Positions 1-9,787 of a stretch of 64,000 nucleotides of DNA are shown piece by piece. Made by a program: the position numbers and the translations under genes. The stretch is from Agapetus fuscipes. Its lineage: Eukaryota; Arthropoda; Insecta; Trichoptera; Glossosomatidae. Every line of letters begins with the position of its first letter. Position 1 is the stretch's first letter. Where the stretch lies: assembly GCA_951799405.1 (NCBI GenBank), contig OX637363.1, positions 3,720,001 to 3,784,000 on the forward strand, read 5' to 3'. Under the pieces are notes generated by a model. It did not search any database and was not told the origin of the DNA. It saw only the letters and a program-made list of their open reading frames with translations.

Positions 1-87
1 GGAATCTTTCAAACGTTTGCATGTTTACAGAAATAAAAAATGTATTTTAATTAAATTAGATTTTTTTTTTTTTTTTGAAAGATTGTC

Positions 88-379
88 CGGTCGATTGTAG
101 AGTGCTTGCATTCTATACCGTGAGCTCGGGTTCGAATCCCACCGAGGCGAGGGTGTCAGAAATGAGTTTCCGTTTCGGTGTTTATTTCTAATTCAAAATA
201 AAATACCGGCAAGGCTTACTCAGCCTTCACAAGAAATAAGTAGCAATTCCCCTCGGAAACTGGGAAACCCCCCACTCAATTGATGTGGCTGACGGCAGGC
301 CTGATCCCTTCGGGGATAACGAAGGCAAGAAGTTACACTATATGTGTAGCTCAGTTGCGTTGCGTTGCATTGCGTATCT
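88..379 (+). mobile_element. tRNA-derived SINE, family C, near full length
   Basis: A tRNA-like head has a decayed A box and a clear B box (GGTTCGAATCCC near 130). It is followed by the family body: a GTGTCAGAAATGA-type segment, a CAAGGCTTACTCAGCC segment, CCCCTTCGGGG-like and GAAGTTACACTATATGTGTAGC near the end. The 3' end is a short GCGTT repeat. The same body recurs at 19201, 21943, 23003, 35161 and 61943 on + and at 11596, 16300, 44520 and 56796 on -. Non-coding and presumably LINE-mobilised; the short reading frame across it is incidental. Confidence 0.8.
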
Positions 380-524
380 TTCTAATAACCGTTTTGCTCT
401 TTTTCTCAGTTTGACCATTTTGGTACTTAGTGCCTTTTTAAATCTATTGACGAGTGCCCTACCCAAGACGGTTTATACCTTAGGTACATATTTATTGTAC
501 TTTATCCATGCAATTTTAGTCCAA

Positions 525-776
525 GTGCTTCCTTGACTTATAGGTTGGTATGAGGCTGACCACCCATAGGTACTTTAAAAAATGGTTCACTTTGCCAATG
601 TCACCCCCTGTGTCAGGGAAGGACGGCAAGCAAAAGTTGTAGGGTTTACAGTGCTTCCTTGACTTATAGGTTGGTATGAGGCTGACCACCCATAGGTACT
701 TTAAAAAATGGTTCACTTTGCCAATGTCACCCCCTGTGTCAGGGAAGGACGGCAAGCAAAAGTTGTAGGGTTTACG
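525..776 (+). repeat. 126-bp direct tandem duplication
   Basis: Positions 525-650 and 651-776 are essentially the same 126 bases, each beginning GTGCTTCCTTGACTTATAGG and ending AGGGTTTAC. The duplicated unit is the start of the LINE 3' tail, so the duplication followed insertion or arose during it. Confidence 0.9.
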
Positions 777-895
777 TTCATTTGAGGTTTGTATTTTATT
801 TGTAAGTACACATTCAGCATTTGTAAGCGCAAACTGCACGTGTTTGTTTGTGGGCATGCATTTGAGAACTTTAAATTTTAATCTATCTTTGCGAC
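525..895 (+). mobile_element. LINE 3' tail copy (tail family A)
   Basis: Begins at CCTTGACTTATAGGTTGGTA, carries the conserved short hairpin CCCTG-N3-CAGGG (here CCCTGTGTCAGGG), and ends TTTGCGACTTAGATAATAGATT. It belongs to the most abundant repeat in the window, identified as a LINE 3' UTR because other copies follow directly on a reverse transcriptase ORF (see 9788-11310). The first third is tandemly duplicated. Confidence 0.8.
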
Positions 896-957
896 TTAGA
901 TAATAGATTATAGCTTCAAAAGCGTTGTTTTGTCGTGGCTAGCGTAGCTTTATCCAT

Positions 958-1090
958 GCGGTCTCGTCCAGTTTGACTTCAACCGTGCGGTTTTGTCCTG
1001 TCTGACTTCAACCGTGCGGTTTTGTCCTGTCTGACTTCACGCTCGCGGTTTTGTCCGGCCTAAACCCATCCGGGCGTTTTCGTACGGCCA
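958..1090. repeat. 29-bp minisatellite, about 4.5 units
   Basis: The word GCGG recurs at 958, 987, 1016 and 1045, each time followed by a TTTTGTCC- or TCTCGTCC-type segment and TGACTTCA, with a decayed unit at about 1074. The period is exactly 29 bases and the units are GC-richer than the surroundings. There are no unique spacers, so it is not CRISPR-like. Confidence 0.85.
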
Positions 1091-1499
1091 TTGCAGTGGC
1101 GTAGGTACTTGGAAAGAAATTCAGCTCCCGCCTGTTGGCTGCAGATAGGGTGAGAACTTTGCCATTCTTGAACTTTTAAATAAAATCGCGCGCCCTGGTT
1201 CTGAAATTTCAATCGTACGCCTTTGAACGAGGTAGAATTTAAGGTTTTTATTCATACTTTATCCTTAGAATTTTTTGAATAGTTAACTATATTGAATAGA
1301 GCATAAAATCATATTTCGCCAACTTTTCTTTTTTCTCGCATGAACTTAAGAACGAAGAATTTGATAATAGTCAAATCAAAGGTGAATATGTACGTACGAA
1401 ATATGGATAATGGAATGAAGAAGTACTTATTTATAACAACTCTGGAACATTGTAACACTATTTTTGTGTGAATAACACCGTTCTTTATTAATTACAATA
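1091..1499. other. unassigned non-coding stretch
   Basis: No supported gene or repeat seen. The sequence is AT-rich after 1230 and runs into the LINE tail cluster. Confidence 0.5.
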
Positions 1500-2222
1500 T
1501 CTAATTTAATCTAATCTAATCTAAGTTGCAAATATATGTACCTTTGAGGTTTCATATTATATGCATTTTCACTAGCAAACACGTATAAACTCGCGCTTGC
1601 ACATGGCGCATTTGAACCTACAACATAAAAACCCAAACCTCAAATAAACATACACCTTGCAACTCTTGCCGACCTTCCCTGAAACAGGGGTGACATTGGC
1701 AAAGTGAACCATTTTCTACAGCATGGGTGGTCAGCCACATAATCTTATCTAATCTAATCTAAGTTGCAAAGATATGTTACATTGGGGATTCACATTATAT
1801 GCATTCTCACAAGCAAACACGTACAAGTTCGCGCTTGCATATGCCGCATGTGAACCTACAACATAAAAACCAAATCTCAAATGAACATACACCCTGCAAC
1901 TCTTGCCAACCTTCTTTGAAACAGGGGTGACATTGGAAAAGTGAACCATTTCTACAGCATGGGTGGTCAGCCACATAATCTTATCTAATCTAATCTAAGT
2001 TGCAAAGATATGTTACATTGGGGATTCACATTATATGCATTCTCACAAGCAAACACGTACAAGTTCGCGCTTGCATATGCCGCATGTGAACCTACAACAT
2101 AAAAACCAAATCTCAAATGAACATACACCCTGCAACTCTTGCCAACCTTCTTTGAAACAGGGGTGACATTGGAAAAGTGAACCATTTCTACAGCATGGGT
2201 GGTCAGCCGCATAAGTCAAGGA
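1500..2222 (-). mobile_element. three head-to-tail LINE 3' tails, two nearly identical
   Basis: Three minus-strand copies of tail family A lie directly in a row: about 1500-1740, 1741-1976 and 1977-2212. The second and third have the same 236-bp length and appear identical except at the 5'-truncation end (CCACAT versus CCGCAT). The first is clearly diverged. Each is separated by TTATCTAATCTAATCTAA, the short-repeat end of the element. The arrangement indicates a tandem duplication of one inserted tail rather than independent insertions. Each unit keeps an incidental 75-codon frame. Confidence 0.85.
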
Positions 2223-2705
2223 ACATAGACAACAAATTACATGTAACTTGTAACAACATCTTTTATTTATTAAAATTACATTTTGGTACCTACTATTTGT
2301 TACATATATATATAACTTTTATACATTCGTTACATCGTTGAGTAGGCATAACTGCAACTCAGATTATAAAGATTACAGATACAAACTTCTTCAGTACAAA
2401 ACTTTCTCAAGCTTCGCTAGCATGTAATCTGTGTTGGAAAGAATCCTAAAACATAAGTTTGAGAACAATCCTCAGGCTACGAAGGGTCTTATTTGTTTTA
2501 TTGAACAAACTTGAGGATCATTTTCAGGGAACTTTGTCCTCTGGCAAATTTACGCTCCAAATTTATGTCATACTTCTTATAAATAATAAAAATACCCCTT
2601 TACCCCTTATTCAAAAAAAGGTTTAAATTTGTACACCAGCTTAACGTACATTTTTCTAATTTTATTGATTGTAGAGGCAATAACTTTGTAATCGTTCATC
2701 ATTAA
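2223..2705. other. unassigned AT-rich stretch
   Basis: No reading frame or known repeat supported. An imperfect local inverted repeat around CCTCAGG / TTGAGGATC (2470-2520) is visible but short. Confidence 0.4.
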
Positions 2706-3151
2706 GTATAAAATAAAAACAGCTTTGTTCTCGATTACTTGAGTATATATATTTTATACCACAACCGGTTTCGCAAACATCCGTTTGCATCGTCAGGTGG
2801 TTAAATTAATTTCGAAAAAATAATTGAAATGAACAAATTAAAAAATTCCCCTAATACACTTATAAACAACATATTAGCACCCAATTCATTCCCTTTTTGA
2901 CCATATTCCCAAGGGAGCAATTTCTAAGAAATTATCCAGATGATGCAAACTTCACATATGGCCATCCTGCACCCCCACCCTCTCCCTCCCCCATACCCTC
3001 ACACAATGACACCTTCTAAGATGATTCCGTTCTAAGCCATTTAGTATTAATTTAACCACCTGACGATGCAAAAGGATGTTTGTGAAACCGGTTGTGGTAT
3101 AAAATATATATACTCAAGTAATCGAAAACAAAGCTGTTTTTCTTTTATCCT
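2706..3151. mobile_element. inverted-repeat element with two hammerhead-like motifs
   Basis: Arms of about 100 bases at 2706-2815 and 3050-3151 are inverted copies of one another. Both contain the ACAACCGGTTTCGCAAACAT-type segment or its complement. The middle includes a cytosine-rich run around 2970-3000. On the outward strand each arm contains CTGACGA, one T, a GCAAA/TTTGC stem, GAAACC and GGTTGTGG. A decayed single arm is at 46671-46712. It may be a MITE or a Penelope-like or retrozyme-type terminal repeat pair; no coding capacity. Confidence 0.75.
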
Positions 3152-4680
3152 ACATTTTTCTATACTAAAAAGCGGGTTTAGCTCTGATTTTAGGTTCAAC
3201 CAATCCAATGAATAAAGTCATGTTTGTTTATTATCTTAAACCAGTATCTTGATTTATTTTGTTGAAACAAAAATTGGCTTTACTTCATACATTAAAATAA
3301 GGAAGAAATTTATAAAAATACTTGTAACCATTCTGCTCCTGAAGATGCCTAATTAGGCGGCAATGTTCGAGCATAAAAAAAAAAAAAAAGTGAATTAAAA
3401 CTCTGTTTTTATCAATTTGAATTTTTAAATAATTAAAAATGGACTTTCACTGTGTAAATAGATTAACACTAAAAAATATAAGCAAGAAATTGTTTAAAAG
3501 TCACAAAATTGGTATATTAAGGAGAAGAGCGCAGAGAAATTCTGCAGAAACATGACTGTTATGTATTTTTGTGAGATTTTTAACGCCTGAAAAACAAAGG
3601 AAAAAGAGGAGAGCGTTTCAAAAAACATAAAGTATGGTGGGAATAAATTTTCTTGGGAACACAAACGGGGTAAAATTTTAATGTGGGGAAATGTACGAAT
3701 AACGTTGTAAACAAAAAAACAATAAAGCATTGTTTAACGTTGGTGGAATATGTTGAACAAATTGTTTAAAAAATGTTGTTGTAAAACATTCGTAAAATAA
3801 TATGTTAAACAAATTGTATTATAATTTAGTGACTGTTGAATAAAAAAAATCCAGTATAGTCTGAAATATTGGAAGAATATTAGGCTGAAAAAATTTAAAT
3901 AGAGATGTCAGTTTAAAATAGAATTACAAATGTGTTGTATGACATATAAAAGAATAAGTAATTGTATGGTTTACGTTTGTACTAAGTAAAACGAAGAAAT
4001 CAAAATATGTTGAACTATACAATAAAGTTAGAGTACACAGAACGAAAGAGTTTAACATTAGTAAAAAAACGTTAAACAAACTAAAACCAAATTATGAATA
4101 GGTTGAACAACTTGGAAAAAATTAAACCTATGTACTTATCTAGTGTAAAAAAATGTTGAAGAAATTGAAAAAACATAATATATTTAATGAAAAATAATTA
4201 TCACAAAAATTTGTAGAAAATATTTTTGTAGAATATGAAACATATTCTTTTTTTGTGTCCAAGCAGCAAAACTAAGCAGAAAACAATAACCAAAAATACA
4301 AAACTAGAAGACAGTCGTAGGAAAATAAACATACGTTTATTTTTCAAAGAAATCCTGAAAAATACTGGAAATTCTTAACAGTCTAAGTTTCGCCAGTTTT
4401 CTTTACTCAAATCTACAAATAAAAATTTAAACACAAATCTCATACCTGCAGCCATGGTGAGCTTTTCCCTGATGCTTTTCTTTGAAGATCTTCTCTCACT
4501 TTCAGCTTCTTTTCATGTTTATTTTTTATTAAGTACCTTTCACTGTGTGATCGCTTAATTCACATCATTTCATTTTCCACTTCATTTATATTTAAAAAAA
4601 ACCTCATTTCATATTTTTCACACACTGTTCTTGCTGTTTTCGTTCATTCTGAAACAATAGGAAAAATAAATATAAAAACA
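3152..4680. other. unassigned AT-rich region with one decayed hammerhead-like motif
   Basis: No gene supported. The stretch 3333-3372 has CTGAAGA, one T, a GCCTAATTAGGC stem, then GGCAA in place of GAAA. It is followed by GTGAATTAAAACTCTG and TGGACTTTCACTGTGT, words that recur at 12405-12465, so these are ends of one repeat family. From 3700 to 4250, words such as TTAAACAAATTG recur loosely in very AT-rich sequence. Confidence 0.5.
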
Positions 4681-4857
4681 TGATTATTATAATATATTTA
4701 GGATTATTTATTCGGTGAGCGCTGTTTTTGTGTGAATCCCACCTCAAGAGCCCTCTACAAGCTTGGTTGTCGCTGTTGAAAGCGCCAATTCTCAAGCAAG
4801 ACCCAGTTGCTGTAGGCTGGATGCGGACCTTTATTGGCCGGTCTAAGGTAAAGGTAT

Positions 4858-5509
4858 TGTTATGTAAATAGTACCTAGTTATAAACAAAATAAATAAGGT
4901 AGGTGTTTATAGACTCTAGCTGTAGGATAAATTATTATTAAGTACCTAGAGTAAGCAAATATTATATAAGTAGAATGAGTATTAGAACCTTGTAGAATAT
5001 GATAGATGTTTCCAGACGAATCTAAGCCCAGAATGTTCTGATTGTAGTAGCTATATAAGGCGTGAATTTCCTGCAAGCAGTTCAGTCTCAAGATCCTCTT
5101 AGCCATTACAGGGCAGACAGTGAAAGTCAACCATACGAGTGAACGAGTGTAAAATAAATTGTGAACTAAAATTTCAAATAAATCTCCGGCTGTTTCAATT
5201 AAGAAGACCATCTTATCTAATCTAATCTAAGTTGCAAAGATATGTTACATTGGAGATTCACATTACACCCATTCTCACACCAGACACATACAAGTTCGCG
5301 CTAACACATGCCGCATGTGAACCTACAACATAAAAACCAAATCTCAAATGGACATACACCCTGCAACTCTTGCCGTCCTTCCCTAAAACAGGGGTGACAT
5401 TGGCAAAGTGAACCATTTTTACAGCATGGGTGGTCAACCGCATACCAACCTATAAGTCAAGGAACCATCATTCTAAATTTTAAAACATTAGAACCCGAAG
5501 AACACAACA
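4858..5509 (+). mobile_element. solo LTR (TG...CA) with TSD GTAT
   Basis: Starts TGTTATGTAAATAG and ends GAACACAACA, flanked by GTAT at 4854-4857 and 5510-5513. It has a TATA-like TATATAAGG near 5052 and AATAAA-type words near 5150-5180, as expected for an LTR. It interrupts SINE-B and is itself interrupted by a LINE tail (5213-5465). No internal retroviral genes remain. Confidence 0.7.
5213..5465 (-). mobile_element. LINE 3' tail copy nested in the solo LTR
   Basis: Minus-strand tail family A: TTATCTAATCTAATCTAAG at the left is the complement of the short-repeat end, and ACCAACCTATAAGTCAAGGA at the right is the complement of the tail start. The CCCTGTTT-type hairpin is decayed to CCCTAAAACAGGGG. 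Confidence 0.85.
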
Positions 5510-5640
5510 GTATATTATTTTTTCACCCAGCGAAGAGCATATTTGATTTGAAAAAATAAATAGTATATTTTGGGATTCGAACCCACAACCTTCCATTCAC
5601 GAGTCCGAAGTGCTACCACTGGACTACGGACTAACCTATT

Positions 5641-6362
5641 AGTCAAGGAACAGATATAACAGTCGATATTACAAATTAGCCAGATCCAATTTACGCGAAA
5701 CGTTCTCGGTTGATTAAGTTTACTTAATTAATTGATATGAGCTGAATTATTGAAGCTTATGGGAAAGTTTGTTGATTAGATGCGTGCTCCAATTATAGCG
5801 AGCACACAATCCCGGGTCTGTGTAAAGGGCGTGCACAGATAGATGTAGGTTGTGGTAGCAGAAGCTTCAAATTTGTATTTAAAAAAATACTGCATATTTT
5901 TATGTAAATAACAAATTAATATAAATGTTTTATAGGTAGGTTTAGGTATTAGTCATAGCTGATGAGAGGTGGAGTAATTATTATAGCAGGTACCTAGGGT
6001 AAAGAGACATTCAATTATGTACCTACTCGAAGTTGGTAGAAGTCCGTCGTTCTGGAATGTTTCAGCAAAATTGGCTTCTAGTAACTACTATCATTTTGCA
6101 ATATAAAAAGCTGCAAACCGCTTGCAGGAGTCAGTCTATATACGACGCTCTGCTTTTGAACAAGGAAGACATTGCAAATGTTAGTGAACCAACGGTGAAA
6201 TAAATGTAAATTGATAAACCATAAATGTGAATTGTTAAAAATAAATATAAATTATTCAATAAATCTGAGTGTAAAATAAACATCCTGTAAAGAAGACCAG
6301 TTTTTTTTTATTTGAAAAAATTTTGAACCCTAAAAACACAACAATATTTATTCCAAATTATT
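5641..6362. other. unassigned; possible LTR-like segment about 5910-6345
   Basis: The stretch has a TATA-like word (TATAAAAAGC near 6103), many AATAAA-type words after 6195, and ends in CTAAAAACACAACAATAT. That ending closely resembles the end of the solo LTR at 5509. I could not find a matching target duplication or an unambiguous start. Confidence 0.4.
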
Positions 6363-6479
6363 TAGTATGACGCTGACAAAAATGGTTCACTTTTCCGATG
6401 ACACCCCTGTTTCAGATAAGGTCGGAAAAAGTTGCAGGATTTATGTTCACTTGAGGTTTGGGTTTTTATTGGTAAGTAT

Positions 6480-6808
6480 TGTCGCGAACTTGAAATACGT
6501 GCGCTTATACACGCGTATAACGTAAAACGGAACCATCTGGAAGTGCTAGTGAATTGTATTAGTGTGTGTACATAACATTCTGGTTGTAGAATGATCTAGT
6601 AAATGCGAGAAAGACCCCTCTAGTTCCTTATAATAGAGATCAAAATGGTACAGACAGGAGAGTCGCAAGAAAGCAAATTGGTGAGTAACACCTATAAACA
6701 ATGATTGTCGAGTTGCGAAATAAATTGTTAAAATAAATTGTGAAAAATAAAATATGTAAAAAAAAATGTCATTTTTATTAAAAAGAGAATCCAGCAGAAG
6801 ACGTAACA
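6480..6808 (+). mobile_element. solo LTR, family TGTCGCGAAC, with TSD GTAT
   Basis: Starts TGTCGCGAACTTGAAATACG and ends GAAGACGTAACA, with GTAT at 6476-6479 and 6809-6812. Related copies are at 25809-26201 (minus, TSD ATAC, which is GTAT on that strand) and a decayed minus copy around 34986-35510. A TTATAATAGAG promoter-like word and AATAAA-type words near 6745 fit an LTR. Confidence 0.8.
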
Positions 6809-6842
6809 GTATGTAATTATAGTAAATGTAAGTCGGTGTAAG

Positions 6843-7012
6843 TCGGCCGTGGGGGTCAAGTCGCTTGTTCGACTAGCGTATTTGGAACAGAATAACGTTG
6901 GTTCGAATCACGTCTTGCCCATTTGACCATAACTTTGACCCTGGTTCAACAGATGCCTGGCCAGGAAAAATAGGTTGGTGAATTGCATTCCTCTTCACAA
7001 ATCTTTTTTTTT
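6843..7012 (+). mobile_element. tRNA-derived SINE, family E
   Basis: The head begins GGCCGTGGGGGTCAAGTCG (A-box region) and has GGTTCGAATCACG as B box at about 6899-6912. The body ends with the TTGGTGAATTGCATTCC signature, CACAAATCT and poly-T. The same signature is seen at 20045-20150 and, reversed, at 43362-43610. Confidence 0.75.
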
Positions 7013-7130
7013 TAAATACACGTATGCATCATTTGTAAGTGAGAACTTTCACATGCCTGTTTACGGGCATGCATATAATATGAATTTTAAATGTTAATAT
7101 ATCTTTACAACTTATAATATTATATTATCA

Positions 7131-7599
7131 TCGTTGAAATTAAAACTTGATTTCTGAAAAAAAAAACGCTTCCAAAAACTGAAAAATAAAATAGCCAATG
7201 TTTCACTTTGATTGTCTTAAACAAATAACTGTAACTGCAGTGGTTGAAAATAAAAATCAGACGTGCGAATTCATTTGGCTGGTTTTGAAATGCGACAGTC
7301 GCACAGTGGGGAGGGTTTGACATTTTGCCAAAATTTCATTCCAAGACAATCGGGAGTCAGTGCACTTTTACTCCAGTTTCCCAAGCATAGACCATTACGT
7401 TAAAACCATAGCATTTTCCCAAAAAATATATCCAAACTAAGACAGCATCTCTAGTTGGCGTTTCAGTTTTAAAGAAATTTGTTGGTTCAACCCTATGATT
7501 GAATTTAAACATCAAGTTGTATACTTGAGGTACACAGTTTCCAAAAATGGCCAATGATGCAAAAAAATAATATTCAATAACTATGTTGATGTGACGACT
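7131..7599. other. unassigned stretch
   Basis: No gene or repeat I can name. Short minus-strand frames are present but have no recognisable motif. Confidence 0.4.
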
Positions 7600-7855
7600 G
7601 ATAGGTTGGTACGAGGCTGACCACCCGTGCTGTAAAAATCGGTTCACTTTTGCCAATGCCACCCCGGTTCAGGGAACGGCGGCAGGAGTTGCAAGGTTTA
7701 TGTCCATGTGAGGTTTTCTTTATTTGTATGCACACATGCAGAATGTGTAGGCGCGAACCTACATGTGCCTGTCTGTAGGCATGCATTTCATATGAGCCTT
7801 AAATGCTTACATATCCTTGCAGCTTAGATTATAGATTATTATAGATGATATGTTC
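7600..7855 (+). mobile_element. LINE 3' tail copy
   Basis: Runs from ATAGGTTGGTACGAGGCTGA to CCTTGCAGCTTAGATTATAG, with a diverged central hairpin (CCCCGGTTCAGGG). Confidence 0.85.
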
Positions 7856-7919
7856 AAAGTTGCCCAATAGAATTTCAAGAAAAGAACAAGAATGAGACAC
7901 TTTCAGGTTGTCACATTAA

Positions 7920-8460
7920 TAATAATAATTGGTTAATTTTTTTTTTTCAAAGCGCCGTTTACACTAAAATTTAGTCACAAGGGCCCTTTATTCCGGGTAT
8001 GACCTTTGAAACAGGTGCGTCTTCAGCTTCCTCCTGAAGCTTGCCCTGTCTTGCTCTTTCTTCACCTCAACCGGCAACTCGTTCCAAGCCATTGGGCCCG
8101 AAACCGAGAAGGCACGATCACCAAAGTTGGTTGAGGTTGCCCTGAGGGGCAAGCTCAGCCTTGCGGAGCCTACATTAGCTGACCTTAGAGTCCTGGAGCT
8201 CTTGGCTTGCTGCATCTGACACAGTTCTCTGAGGTATTCTGGTGCCTATCCAGTGTCCATCTAGGATGTCTTTGATCATGACACACAGTCTATACCGCAC
8301 TCTTTCTGAGAACTTGAGCCAGTGCAGCTTCCGCATAATTGGCGTGATATGGGAGTACTTCGATGTTCCAAAAATCAGTCGTGCAGCCGAGTTCATCACA
8401 GATGGGAAATTCACACATTCGGACATTTGAATGGACTGCACACGCATTTCTTCGTTCAAG
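7920..8460 (-). pseudogene. L2/CR1-like LINE, 3' end with RT C-terminus
   Basis: Read on minus, the frame first gives NSAARLIFGTSKYSHITPIM, then LHWLKFSERVRYRLCVMIKD. After a frame break near 8200 it continues with RSANVGSARLSLPL, GDRAFSVSGPMAWNELP and SFRRKLKTHLFQRS. This is the typical C-terminal block of L2/CR1-superfamily reverse transcriptases. The 3' UTR contains AAGCGCCGTTTACAC (on +), also seen in related copies at 48418 and 49325. The copy is 5'-truncated and frameshifted, so it is inactive. Confidence 0.85.
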
Positions 8461-8575
8461 GATTTATAATTTCTTGCGGTATAATAATGCTTAAACTATT
8501 GTATTTCATTAAGAAAAACTAAGCTGATGTTAAAGGTTGTTTCTTACAAAATACACTCTTGGTCGTCGTTTTAGG

Positions 8576-9190
8576 ATTCTCAATCAATACCCAGTTGCTG
8601 TGAGGCTGGATGAACCTTTAGGCCCGGTATTTTGAAGTACATAGGTATCGTAAAGTTAACTAAAATGCAATTTTAGTTAAATCATCATATTTTACTCACC
8701 GAATTTCGGCAGTAAATATTTAGTAACTTTAACTTACGGTTTTCAAGATGGCGTCGCTTTACTGACAGCAGCTGTTCTTTTTTAATGTAAGGATACATCA
8801 AAATTGTTGCAAACTGAACATTTTTTGTGTCGTTTTTCAGCTTAATGAAGGTAAGGCATATGATTTTTATAAACAGTTGTTTGTTTTAAAGCTTTTGAAT
8901 GGCATTTTAATTATTTCCAAGATTTGGGGGCGTGGCTTCATACTTCGGTAATTTTCGGTTTTAGTTAACTCAAACTTGAGTATTTTCAATAAAACTTCAA
9001 GTAATAATTAACTAAAATATTATTACACTTCAATATACCGGGCCTTAGTGACCAGTATTTGGTACAACCATTCAACTTTTTCATCCAGAGAAGAGAAAAT
9101 AGATAATTTTTGTATTCCATCACAAATCGGACAGACAACCTACTGATTATCAGTCCGTAGCGTTAACCCACTAGACTACGGGGCAGTTAA
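8576..9190 (-). mobile_element. SINE family B copy split by a MITE
   Basis: Body at 8576-8620 (ACCCAGTTGCTGTGAGGCTG) and the rest, with the tRNA-like head, at 9045-9190 ending in CACTAGACTACGGGGCAG. The MITE at 8621-9044 lies between the two halves, in the CCTTT-GGTGACC segment. Confidence 0.75.
8621..9044. mobile_element. PIF/Harbinger-like MITE, 424 bp
   Basis: Imperfect terminal inverted repeats GGCCCGGTATTTTGAAGT and ACTTCAATATACCGGGCC, flanked by TTA on both sides (8618-8620 and 9045-9047). A 3-bp TTA duplication is the hallmark of PIF/Harbinger-type insertion. Subterminal AACTAAAAT/AGTTAAC words recur inside. No transposase is present. Confidence 0.75.
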
Positions 9191-9564
9191 AACACCATAT
9201 TAGAAATATAACGTTTCTCTGATACCTAATAAGCAGGTTCTCAATTTTGATCTAGGCTCAAAAGGGGGAAATAGAAAAAAAAAAAACGAAAATCAATGAT
9301 TATAAATGGTTGGAAAAACATGTTCAGGTAGGTAGGTAATAATTTTTGAAAGTTTGAAAATAGAACGGCCAGAATAACGACTTGGCACGCCGACTTGAAA
9401 ATTGTTGAACTAAAAATCAATGTACGAAAAATACGTTAGGGTGTGATATATTATGGTAAGTATGTGAACTTTTTTTTTTAATTTTCACTGCTATTTTGTA
9501 GGTTTTTTTTATTTGTTTTGCCTTTTGTGATAAAGTTCATTATGTACTTAATTTTTATTTTTGT
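9191..9564. other. unassigned AT-rich stretch
   Basis: Nothing supported. Confidence 0.4.
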
Positions 9565-9782
9565 TCTTTGACTAATAGGTTGGTATGAGTCTAACCACCC
9601 ATACTGTACAAATTGGTTCAATTTTGAAGCTGTTCCGTTTCAGGAAATGTCTGCAAAAGTTGAAGGGTTTACGTTCATGGTTGCTTTGCGTTTTCATTTG
9701 TCAATGCACATGCAACATGTGTAAGCACAAATTTATTGACCTTTTTGTGGCTCTTATATTTGCAATTAAGATTATAGATTAA
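9565..9782 (+). mobile_element. diverged LINE 3' tail copy
   Basis: Runs from TTTGACTAATAGGTTGGTAT to TTAAGATTATAGATT. The central hairpin is lost (CTGTTCCGTTTCAGG). It ends a few bases before the oppositely oriented LINE at 9788. Confidence 0.8.
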
Positions 9783-9787
9783 AAATG

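Larger units (their letters stand above)
4682..5640 (-). mobile_element. SINE family B copy split by a solo LTR
   Basis: The 3' body of family B (reading on minus) occupies 4682-4857 and the tRNA-like head 5514-5640. The head includes the complement of the GGTTCGAATCCC-type B box near 5577 and of the A box region near 5620. The two parts are separated by the LTR at 4858-5509, with GTAT repeated on both sides. Confidence 0.8.
6363..7130 (+). mobile_element. LINE 3' tail copy split by an LTR and a SINE
   Basis: The tail starts near 6363 (AGTATGACGCTGAC), breaks at 6479, and resumes at about 7013 with ACGTATGCATCATTTGTAAG up to the ATATCTTTACAACTTATAAT end. The gap holds a solo LTR and a family E SINE. 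Confidence 0.75.

Noticed and set aside
958..1090. CRISPR-like array
   Set aside because: The units are contiguous without unique spacers and the genome is clearly eukaryotic.
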